Shown in pieces: positions 1 through 4,464 of a stretch of DNA of 6,571 bases. Where the stretch lies: assembly GCA_050050615.1 (NCBI GenBank), contig JASFTV010000194.1:1-6571 (forward strand). Direction: 5' to 3'. The notes under the pieces are model-generated. The model did no database searches. It had not been told where the DNA came from and saw only the letters and a list, made by a program, of their open reading frames with translations. Both the position numbers and the translations under genes were made by a program. Numbering within the stretch: the stretch's first letter is position 1; each line of letters begins with the position of its first letter. Source of the DNA: JASFTV01 sp050050615 (GTDB lineage Bacteria; Desulfobacterota; DSM-4660; Desulfatiglandales; HGW-15).

Positions 1-48
1 CGAAAAACCCTCCACACGAAGCTCAAGAAATACGGGGTTATGTCCTAA
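1..48 (+). CDS. C-terminal end of a Fis-type HTH (NtrC-like) regulator, partial
   Basis: Frame 1 is open from the window edge to TAA at 46-48 and reads RKTLHTKLKKYGVMS. This resembles the recognition helix and tail of the Fis-type HTH that ends sigma-54-dependent response regulators of the NtrC/AtoC group, where 'sRkTLhnKLkkYg' is typical. Only 15 residues are visible, so the AAA+ and receiver domains are presumed from family knowledge and not seen. The gene converges on the HTH/two-CW gene, with 14 bases between the stop codons. Another Fis-type HTH protein is the main alternative. Confidence 0.7.
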   Translation, partial: RKTLHTKLKKYGVMS

Positions 49-62
49 GTGATTGGTCGCGT

Positions 63-449
63 TCAAAAGCGAATGGGCAATATGGATCGAAAGACATCGC
101 ATTTTCGGCACATCTTCATCTTCTTTTCCCAACTTGGCTGAACCTCGCCCTCACATATCGTTCCATTTATGAACCAGCAGAGATTCCCAACTTGGAATTC
201 CCACGCTGGACAATTTCGTCTGCAATCCAAAGGGCAATTCTTTATGGTCCAGCAGTTTTTTTTCTTCCGATCTCGGGAATTGCTGTTCGCAAGAAGAAAG
301 AGCACCTGTCTTTCGATGTGCACAGGAATATTGCGCCAGCCCTGTTCAAAGCTTTGTATGGCTTTCAGAGATGTCCCAAGCAGTTGGGCCATCTGGTTCT
401 GAGTTTTTCCCAAGTGCCTTCGAATTCTTGAAAAATCCTTTTTATCCAT
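63..449 (-). CDS. XRE-like helix-turn-helix protein with Cys-rich two-CW tail
   Basis: A 128-residue protein. Residues about 6-54 (FSRIRRHLGKTQNQMAQLLG onward) form an HTH of the XRE/Cro type, with the turn around QMAQLLGTSLKAIQSFEQG. After a basic linker (SRDRKKK) comes a cysteine domain with C66-W67, C72, C76, C80, C91-W92, C99, C114 and C117. The two CW pairs match the small 'two-CW' domain that I recall mainly from sulfate reducers and relatives. Eight cysteines could hold zinc or an Fe-S cluster, so a metal- or redox-sensing regulator is plausible, but the ligand is unknown. The ATG start is supported by an AGGGGG Shine-Dalgarno at about 7 bases. Its promoter overlaps an operator-like repeat (475-491) that recurs at three other promoters here, suggesting autoregulation. 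It is transcribed away from the other genes. Confidence 0.82.
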   Translation of the reverse strand: MDKKDFSRIRRHLGKTQNQMAQLLGTSLKAIQSFEQGWRNIPVHIERQVLFLLANSNSRDRKKKNCWTIKNCPLDCRRNCPAWEFQVGNLCWFINGTICEGEVQPSWEKKMKMCRKCDVFRSILPIRF

Positions 450-471
450 GTGAGACCCCCTGACTCTTGCA

Positions 472-500
472 TTTATACCACAGTGTGACCAATTTGAAAA
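472..500 (-). promoter_or_regulatory. Promoter of the HTH/two-CW gene
   Basis: Read on the minus strand: -35 TTTTCA (500-495), a 17-base spacer, and an extended -10 TGG-TATAAA (TATAAA at 477-472). The start site should fall near 465, giving a leader of about 16 bases just large enough for the AGGGGG ribosome site. The -35 is a 4/6 match. The extended TG motif is part of the operator-like repeat. Confidence 0.6.
475..491 (-). promoter_or_regulatory. Operator-like inverted repeat, site A
   Basis: Minus strand reads TGGTCAC-ACT-GTGGTAT. The right arm GTGGTAT is identical to that of sites B, C and D, and its TAT begins the -10 box. The left arm is the most diverged of the four, keeping only the inner CAC. 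Its place between -35 and -10 is where a repressor would block RNA polymerase. Binding by the adjacent HTH protein is inferred. Confidence 0.5.
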
Positions 501-753
501 ATTTTTTTGTTTTTGGGAAAGGCTTTGACACCTTTTAACATTTAAACTGTGCCAATCTAAAGCCAGTGTCCTGGATCATATATTCCTGTCGTATTCAAAT
601 TTATGGTCCAAGGCACTCGCGACCAGAGGCCAACAGGGGCACCATAAGTGACCTTCCGAATAGGCTTCACCCACTCACCCCCTCAAAGGCAGCTCAAACT
701 CGCCTAGAAGAGGCTTTTTGCATAAGAAAATGCAAAATACTCTCAAAAAACGC
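501..753. other. Intergenic stretch without a recognised gene
   Basis: No frame here looks coding. The 63-codon open frame at 566-757 has no ribosome site, no recognisable domain and no neighbour link. Visible structure is an 8-bp perfect inverted repeat TTTTGCAT/ATGCAAAA (716-723 and 730-737, 6-base loop), preceded by GCCT-AGAAG-AGGC with TTTTT (702-719), which could be a weak terminator. Both lie just upstream of the TTGACA promoter at 754. A TTGACA at 525-530 has no matching -10 at 16-18 bases. Confidence 0.5.
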
Positions 754-782
754 TTGACACGGGTACTACAGAGTGGTATCTC
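754..782 (+). promoter_or_regulatory. Sigma-70-type promoter with no obvious ORF downstream
   Basis: A perfect -35 TTGACA (754-759), a 17-base spacer and an extended -10 TGG-TATCTC (777-782). The spacer contains operator-like site B. The layout matches the promoter at 3158-3186 (TTGACA-N17-TATCTT). The expected start is about 788-790. No credible ORF follows until 1135, so it may drive a small RNA or a long leader for the CcmH-like gene. Confidence 0.6.
763..779 (+). promoter_or_regulatory. Operator-like inverted repeat, site B
   Basis: GTACTAC-AGA-GTGGTAT. The right arm is identical to the other three sites, and the left arm matches ATACCAC at 5 of 7 positions. It lies wholly within the spacer and the first bases of the -10 box, in the same register as site D. 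Confidence 0.55.
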
Positions 783-787
783 CGCTG

Positions 788-901
788 GGTAGCGGTAAGG
801 CATTATTGCCTCCTATTTGTTACATTTCTTTCACTTCCCCTTTTTAGCCCCCCGATACCAGTCGTTGTCCACACCTATGGTTTTGGGGGGCTTATTTCTT
901 G
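788..901 (+). ncRNA. Candidate small RNA or structured leader
   Basis: This is the stretch after the promoter at 754-782. It begins near a perfect CCGCT-GGGT-AGCGG repeat (782-795, which overlaps the start site and may act as DNA). Next is a 5-bp hairpin AGGCA-TTAT-TGCCT (798-811), then a pyrimidine-rich linker ending CCCCTTTTT. It closes with a long hairpin at 846-892 followed by TTATTTCTT. A transcript of about 105-115 nt is implied. I recognise no known RNA family, and a tRNA is excluded for lack of a T-arm. Without transcript data this is only a candidate. Confidence 0.3.
846..892 (+). terminator. Long hairpin, possible terminator
   Basis: AGCCCCCC (846-853) pairs perfectly with GGGGGGCT (885-892). 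The stem continues inward with a G·T pair, an A-T pair, one T/T mismatch and ACCA (857-860) with TGGT (878-881), leaving a 17-base loop. The tail after it (TTATTTCTT) is U-rich but broken. The loop is long for a classic Rho-independent terminator, so another structural role is possible. Confidence 0.45.
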
Positions 902-1022
902 ATACGTCCCCCTCTTCTCGAAAGCTTACAATTTCGCATACTTGGGTATAGCCTTGTTGCAGGCGGCTCGCTTTCTATCTAAGAGCCGAGAAAATACCTT
1001 GAAAAAAGAAAAAGATAGATTA
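902..1022. other. Leader/intergenic stretch upstream of the CcmH-like gene
   Basis: No gene is seen. The stretch holds CGGCTC/GAGCCG, a 6-bp inverted repeat with a 13-base loop (964-969 and 983-988), and the small palindrome ATAC-TTGG-GTAT around 939-950. Neither has a clear role. A purine-rich AT tract (about 1000-1022) runs into promoter C. Confidence 0.4.
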
Positions 1023-1026
1023 TTTA

Positions 1027-1055
1027 TAGGGTATAAGACCACAACGTGGTATGCT
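1027..1055 (+). promoter_or_regulatory. Putative extended -10 promoter of the fdhD cluster
   Basis: The -10 is read as TGG-TATGCT (TATGCT at 1050-1055) by analogy with the other three operator-bearing promoters. The hexamer 17 bases upstream (TAGGGT) is a poor -35, so the promoter would rely on the extended -10 or on an activator. An alternative is TTGAAA (999-1004) with a -10 in TATTTATAGG. The start would be near 1062, leaving a leader of about 70 bases before the ATG at 1135. Confidence 0.4.
1036..1052 (+). promoter_or_regulatory. Operator-like inverted repeat, site C
   Basis: AGACCAC-AAC-GTGGTAT. The inner ACCAC/GTGGT arms are perfectly complementary (5 bp each side of a 3-base centre), and the left arm matches ATACCAC at 5 of 7. 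It lies upstream of the four-gene run ending in fdhD. Confidence 0.55.
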
Positions 1056-1134
1056 CTATGATTGAGCCTTTGATTTATTGGAGCATGGCTGCGTGCCTGT
1101 CAGACATGCACGGGGAGCTTCACGGGGGTTTAGA

Positions 1135-1542
1135 ATGGCCGGTAAAAAGAAAAAAAGGCAGCTCAAGCCGGAGCACAGCTCCAAACGGTTTGAGCCTTCT
1201 TTTATCCTGATTGCATGCGTTGTCGCCATCATCTTTTTGCTGGGCTTTATTGTCAAAGCCGCCTTTTTTCCAGGTAACCAGCAGACTAATGTCGTCAGAA
1301 CCTACCCGAGTTCATCGCAACTGGATGAGTCCCTCGAAGCGATGGTCCAGCTCGTGGTGTCGGAATTCAGATGTGCTTGTGGCGGATGCGGAGAACTGCC
1401 CCTGCTTGATTGCAACTGCGACATGCCGCGAGGAGCGCTGGAGGAAAAGCGATACATCCGCAGCAAGCTCCAGGAAGGGGTGCCGGTGGACAGAGTCATT
1501 CAGATGGTAGAGGGGCTCTACGGGCATAGGATGTCAGGATAG
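1135..1542 (+). CDS. Membrane-anchored CcmH-like Cys-rich protein
   Basis: A 135-residue protein with a very basic N-terminus (MAGKKKKRQLK), one membrane helix at about residues 22-45 (FILIACVVAIIFLLGFIVKAAFF) and a small soluble domain that should sit outside the membrane. The domain reads EFRCACGGCGELPLLDCNCD (C80, C82, C85, C93, C95), then EKRYIRSKLQEGVPVDRVIQMVEGLYG. That order of Cys cluster, helix and 'vi..mv..yG' resembles CcmH/CycL, whose LRCxxCQ motif handles apocytochrome thiols. Here the motif is CxCxxC plus CxC, so metal binding or another thiol role is equally possible. The ATG at 1135, with GGGGG six bases upstream, is preferred to an in-frame TTG at 1078, whose extra 19 codons look non-coding. 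It starts the run leading to fdhD. Confidence 0.7.
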   Translation: MAGKKKKRQLKPEHSSKRFEPSFILIACVVAIIFLLGFIVKAAFFPGNQQTNVVRTYPSSSQLDESLEAMVQLVVSEFRCACGGCGELPLLDCNCDMPRGALEEKRYIRSKLQEGVPVDRVIQMVEGLYGHRMSG

Positions 1543-1626
1543 ACCTTCACCATTGAGAAAGGTGGACGACACATAACCCGTGGTCGATTCCCAAGTCTCG
1601 GCCATCATTTATTTCCGAGGGGAATA

Positions 1627-1785
1627 ATGGACACACTAATCGTCATCATTATTGTTGCTCTGGCTGGTGTTTACATTTTCAGGACTTACTACAAAGTCTG
1701 GAAAAGACGAAATGCTTCCTGTTGCGGTTGTGCCTCCTGCGATCTCGACACCACAAGCAACCAGCCCACAAAAGAGAATTCATAA
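1627..1785 (+). CDS. FeoB-associated Cys-rich membrane mini-protein
   Basis: A 52-residue protein: MDTLIVIIIVALAGVYIFRT, then YYKVWKRR, then a cysteine cluster CCGCASC (C32, C33, C35, C38) and a polar tail. A single N-terminal membrane helix, a basic stretch and a CCGC.xC cluster are the signature of the FeoB-associated Cys-rich family, usually found next to ferrous iron transporter genes. Its function is not established. No feoA or feoB is visible here, which makes the context unusual. A GAGGGG ribosome site sits 4 bases before the ATG. The next gene, the YHS protein, follows after 24 bases, so the two are probably cotranscribed. Confidence 0.78.
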   Translation: MDTLIVIIIVALAGVYIFRTYYKVWKRRNASCCGCASCDLDTTSNQPTKENS

Positions 1786-1809
1786 AAATCTCCTTGAGGG
1801 AATGATATT

Positions 1810-2061
1810 ATGGAAACCCAGAAAGAGGGAACAGCCCTGGACCCGGTCTGTGGCATGAAAGTCGATGCCGCCTCTGCTAATTTTACGTCTAGCCACAAGG
1901 GGAAACCCTATTTTTTCTGTGCTGATGTGTGCAAAAAAGCTTTTGACAAGAACCCGATTAAGTACCTCAAACCCAAAGGGTTCGTAAGCAGATTCATTGA
2001 TAGGCTGGCCAAGTCTAATGAAAAGACCTTTGGACGCGGCAGACCGTCATGCTGTGACTAG
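1810..2061 (+). CDS. YHS-domain protein
   Basis: An 83-residue protein. Residues 11-52 form a YHS domain: DPVCGMKV (C14), then GKPYFFCADVCKKAFDKNPIKYL (C37, C41). YHS domains are small Cys-containing modules found alone or fused to heavy-metal ATPases and oxygenases, and are thought to bind metal. The C-terminal third (about 55-83) is basic and ends GRGRPSCCD, adding a vicinal Cys pair that is not part of the domain and might also bind metal. A GAGGG ribosome site lies 9 bases before the ATG. It sits between the FeoB-associated protein and fdhD, 24 and 13 bases away, in an apparent operon. No specific metal can be assigned. Confidence 0.78.
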   Translation: METQKEGTALDPVCGMKVDAASANFTSSHKGKPYFFCADVCKKAFDKNPIKYLKPKGFVSRFIDRLAKSNEKTFGRGRPSCCD

Positions 2062-2074
2062 AACAGAGCAAGGG

Positions 2075-2941
2075 ATGCTGAATCGGCAACGTGAAGTGAG
2101 ATTGACGGAGGATAGACCAAGCCTCACCTGGACAATTGAGCGGATTCGCCCGGACAAAAAAGAGGCCTTGGACGACCACGTTCTGCTCGAAGAGCCGTTG
2201 GAAATTGTTGTCAATGGTAAGCGTATCGCCTTGCTCATGCGCATGCCGGGCCAGGAAAAGGAACTGGCCGCCGGTTTTTGCATCAGTGAGGGGTATGTGC
2301 GCCGAGCGCAGGACATTTTGCTCATCCATCACTGCGGGTTGGGACTTCCAGCTCCTGGAGAGCAGGAAACCGGAGATCCCCCTCAGTCGCGCGATAGAGT
2401 AGAAATCTCCATTGCTTCCCAGGGCTTTGTATTGCCCGAAGGCCCTGATGTTCTGCGCCTCATTCGATCGGGGTGTGGTGCCGCCGACGTATCCGAACTA
2501 AGTGAGACCTTGCCCGTGCTACCGGACACCTTTTCTGTCCCATCCTCCCTCCTTTTAGGGCTGGGCAAAGCGATGCGCGATTTGCAAACCGTGCATCATG
2601 AAGTGGGAGGCACTCACGCCGCTGCACTCTTTGATGCTGCCGCGCAACCGATACACGTGGCAGAAGACATTGGGAGACACAATGCCGTCGATAAAGTCTT
2701 GGGCTATTGTCTGCTCCGGAAAATCCGGTTGGACGACAAAATCCTGGTCACATCCGGCCGAGCCAGCTACGAAATGGCAGCCAAGGCAATCCGTGTGGGG
2801 ATTCCTATCATTGCCACGATCTCAGCTCCCACTTCACTGGCTGTTCAGATAGCTCAAGACCGCCGCCTAACCTTAGTTGGCTACCTTCGAGGCGGGCGAA
2901 TGAACCTCTATACCCATCCTCACCGGCTCCGGCAAGATTAA
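2075..2941 (+). CDS. fdhD: FdhD, sulfurtransferase for formate dehydrogenase cofactor
   Basis: A 288-residue FdhD/NarQ-family protein. In E. coli, FdhD passes sulfur from IscS to the Mo-bisMGD cofactor before its insertion into formate dehydrogenase, in the cytoplasm. Family blocks visible: EEPLEIVVNGKRIALLMRMP, the entry into the Cys loop (SGCGAADVS, Cys134), GGTHAAALFD, EDIGRHNAVDKVLG, TSGRASYEM, SAPTSLAV and RGGRMNLYT. The usual CxxC loop is incomplete: Cys134 is followed by G-A-A, so the second Cys is missing. The frame stays open to 1997, overlapping the YHS gene, and ATG 2075 is chosen because it clears the YHS stop by 13 bases and begins just ahead of the conserved region. GTG 2096 is an alternative. 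No formate dehydrogenase genes are in the window. Confidence 0.9.
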   Translation: MLNRQREVRLTEDRPSLTWTIERIRPDKKEALDDHVLLEEPLEIVVNGKRIALLMRMPGQEKELAAGFCISEGYVRRAQDILLIHHCGLGLPAPGEQETGDPPQSRDRVEISIASQGFVLPEGPDVLRLIRSGCGAADVSELSETLPVLPDTFSVPSSLLLGLGKAMRDLQTVHHEVGGTHAAALFDAAAQPIHVAEDIGRHNAVDKVLGYCLLRKIRLDDKILVTSGRASYEMAAKAIRVGIPIIATISAPTSLAVQIAQDRRLTLVGYLRGGRMNLYTHPHRLRQD

Positions 2942-2946
2942 AAGCC

Positions 2947-2966
2947 AGCGACAAGACCTCGCTTTT
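2947..2966 (+). terminator. Weak terminator after fdhD
   Basis: AGCGA (2947-2951) and TCGCT (2959-2963) form a 5-bp stem with a 7-base loop, followed by TTTT, five bases after the fdhD stop. The stem is short, so partial read-through into the repeat region is possible. Confidence 0.4.
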
Positions 2967-3011
2967 GAATCTTCATCATGGACCACTGCTGTCCAAAATA
3001 AATCGAAAACA

Positions 3012-3121
3012 CGCCTCTACAAAAACCGCGGGGCAAGCCCCCTACACCCCCACAAAAACGACGCGCCATTCACCCCCACCCTTCCAGACGGGGCCCTCTG
3101 CCGAGGCTTTTGTAGAACGCG
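3012..3121. repeat. REP/MITE-like element with imperfect inverted ends
   Basis: The left end (TCTACAAAAACC, 3016-3027, with GCGGGGCAAGCCCC after it) is an inverted relative of the right end (GGCTTTTGTAGAA, 3105-3117). The similarity runs imperfectly over about 30 bases. The stretch is C-rich on the plus strand and differs in composition from the genes. No ORF of its own is credible. It looks like a small non-autonomous palindromic element, but the boundaries are estimates. Confidence 0.4.
3074..3117. repeat. Imperfect direct repeat, copy 1
   Basis: It shares with 3218-3260 the order CCC(A/G)...CCCTTCC, GACGGGGC, CTCTG, CG, GG, TTT and GTAGAA, with roughly six differences and one extra T over about 43 bases. 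Its first 20 bases fold on the minus strand as an 8-bp stem closed by a GGAA tetraloop, using three G·U pairs. Confidence 0.6.
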
Positions 3122-3157
3122 AAGCGCTGGCCTGCCTCCCAAATGAGTCCAGTCCAT

Positions 3158-3186
3158 TTGACAGGCATACCACTTTGTGGTATCTT
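3158..3186 (+). promoter_or_regulatory. Strong promoter of the ThiI-like/mnmA pair
   Basis: Perfect -35 TTGACA (3158-3163), 17-base spacer, extended -10 TGG-TATCTT (3181-3186). The spacer carries operator-like site D. The start should fall at about 3193, giving a leader of about 95 bases that contains the second repeat copy and an AGGAGG ribosome site. Confidence 0.72.
3167..3183 (+). promoter_or_regulatory. Operator-like perfect palindrome, site D
   Basis: ATACCAC-TTT-GTGGTAT, a perfect 7-3-7 inverted repeat and the best copy of the motif at sites A, B and C. It fills the spacer between -35 and -10 and overlaps the first three bases of the -10, as expected for a repressor site. Confidence 0.72.
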
Positions 3187-3217
3187 GTATTAATCATCTT
3201 CTTTCTCTAGTGAACCT

Positions 3218-3260
3218 CCCCGCCCTTCCGGACGGGGCTCTCTGGCGCGGGTTTGTAGAA
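3218..3260. repeat. Imperfect direct repeat, copy 2, in the leader
   Basis: Second copy of the element at 3074-3117, placed between the promoter and the start of the ThiI-like gene. Bases 3218-3237 fold on the minus strand into an 8-bp stem (one G·U) with a GGAA tetraloop. On the plus strand the same stem has an A/C mismatch. It might influence translation or be an inert extragenic repeat. Confidence 0.6.
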
Positions 3261-3287
3261 GCCAGCGTTTTTAGGAGGCATTATTGG

Positions 3288-4346
3288 ATGAGCTGCGCAA
3301 GCGCCTTGATGCAAAAGACGAAAGCTGTGGGCCTCCTATCCGGGGGGCTTGACAGTACGCTCGCTGCCAAACTGATTCTGGAGCAAGGGATCGAGGTATA
3401 TGCTATCAACTTTACCTCTCCTTTCTGCACCTGTACGCCAAAAAAGGCTGGGTGTGCAGCGGTCATCACTGCTGTGAGGGAACTGGGCGGTATTCCACTC
3501 AGAAGGGTCGCCTTGAAGGATGATTACCTGGAAATGGTCAAGAATCCTAAACACGGATATGGATCCGGGATGAATCCCTGCATCGATTGCAGGACCATGA
3601 AGATACACAAGGCCGGTGAATACATGCAACAAATCGGGGCCTCTTTTCTATTTACCGGTGAAGTTTTGGGACAGCGCCCGATGTCACAGTACAAGAAGGC
3701 GATAGAGATTATTGACCGGGATTCCGGTTTCCACGGATACATCGTCAGACCTCTTTCTGCTATCCATTTCGAAGCCACCATCCCAGAGCGAGAAGGATGG
3801 GTTGATAGAAGAAAGCTCCTGGGCATATCAGGAAGGTCAAGAAAGCACCAGATATCTTTAGCCTGTGAAAAAGGGATCACAGATTATCCTTGTCCGGCTG
3901 GCGGCTGTCTTTTGACGGATAAGCATTTCTCGGATCGTGTACGCGACTATTTCAAATTTACAGAACACCCCTCGATGAAGGAGATTCCTCTCCTCAAAGT
4001 AGGCAGACATTTCCGGCTCGAGAGCGGTGATAAGGTCATTGTTGCGCGCAATGAACTGGAATGCCGGCTGTTGAAAAAACTTTGCCCCCGAACCGACCAT
4101 CTTCTTAGCCCCCTCAATTTTTCGGGCCCTGTTGTGATTCTTCAAGGCGTAGCGTTTGAGGCCGCCGTGAGCAAAATGTTGGAATATACGAAAAGGACGC
4201 TTCCGCAGGATGCTCACATTAGGCAGGAGTTCAACGGCAAAACCAAGACTGTCTCTCTCGATGAGATAATTCGCAAGACCCGTCGAGCTTTCCTGGCACC
4301 ACCCAGGATTGAGATGGCACCGCAAAACGATGTGCCGCTGGGGTAA
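3288..4346 (+). CDS. ThiI-like PP-loop tRNA sulfurtransferase with NFACT-R domain
   Basis: A 352-residue protein. Residues 10-160 are a PP-loop ATPase domain with SGGLDS (18-23), which adenylates its substrate. C47/C49/C56 follow the second strand, NPCIDC (C98, C101) is a CxxC, and PCPAGGC (C202, C207) supplies a possible third ligand. CxxC plus a distant Cys recalls the [4Fe-4S] site of TtuA-type thiolases. From about 234 (LLKVGRHFRLESGDKVIVARNELE...LLKKL) the chain resembles the NFACT-R (DUF814) RNA-binding module, a fusion reported in a ThiI-like family. The likely job is thiolation of a tRNA base; which base is unknown. ATG 3288 is chosen because AGGAGG lies 9 bases upstream; an in-frame GTG at 3177 falls inside the promoter. 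The mnmA gene follows 118 bases later with no visible promoter, so cotranscription is likely. Confidence 0.75.
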   Translation: MSCASALMQKTKAVGLLSGGLDSTLAAKLILEQGIEVYAINFTSPFCTCTPKKAGCAAVITAVRELGGIPLRRVALKDDYLEMVKNPKHGYGSGMNPCIDCRTMKIHKAGEYMQQIGASFLFTGEVLGQRPMSQYKKAIEIIDRDSGFHGYIVRPLSAIHFEATIPEREGWVDRRKLLGISGRSRKHQISLACEKGITDYPCPAGGCLLTDKHFSDRVRDYFKFTEHPSMKEIPLLKVGRHFRLESGDKVIVARNELECRLLKKLCPRTDHLLSPLNFSGPVVILQGVAFEAAVSKMLEYTKRTLPQDAHIRQEFNGKTKTVSLDEIIRKTRRAFLAPPRIEMAPQNDVPLG

Positions 4347-4464
4347 AGCGCTCTGACTCTGGCTGCCCGCTGGACTCTCCCCGTATGAAAAATCTAGGAC
4401 CAGGTTCACAGCCCAATCGGTGGCCAGCAAACCTCTGAATGCATGACCAAGAAGAAGATTTATC
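4347..4464. other. Gap between the two thiolase genes
   Basis: 118 bases with no convincing promoter, terminator or ORF. The open minus-strand frame covering it extends antisense through the ThiI-like gene and shows no domain. The ribosome site for mnmA is only a weak AAGAAGAAG 7 bases before its ATG. Confidence 0.4.

Noticed and set aside
525..553. TTGACA on the plus strand as a promoter
   Set aside because: No acceptable -10 hexamer at 16-18 bases and no gene downstream.
566..757. 63-codon plus-strand ORF
   Set aside because: No ribosome site, no domain or compositional sign of coding, and its end overlaps an inverted repeat and the -35 box of the promoter at 754.
777..840. tRNA-like look (GCTGGGTAGCGGTAAGGC resembles a D-arm)
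   Set aside because: No T-arm consensus, anticodon arm or acceptor pairing follows. The segment is explained by a promoter and two short hairpins.
877..951. Small 24-codon ORF starting in the long hairpin
   Set aside because: No ribosome site, and it begins inside the stem-loop. It is probably chance.
1572..1587. Possible fifth operator copy (AACCCGTGGTCG)
   Set aside because: Only GTGGT of the right arm is present. The left arm and the TAT are missing, and there is no -10 box.
1997..2074. Longer fdhD reading frame overlapping the YHS gene
   Set aside because: The extra 26 codons read through the YHS coding region in another frame and add no conserved FdhD sequence.
2707..3210. 167-codon plus-strand ORF
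   Set aside because: It starts out of frame inside fdhD and runs through the terminator, repeats and promoter D. The low-complexity, Pro/Thr-rich translation reflects the C-rich repeat.
3177..3287. Upstream GTG start for the ThiI-like gene
   Set aside because: The GTG is the right arm of the operator and precedes the expected transcription start. AGGAGG supports ATG 3288.
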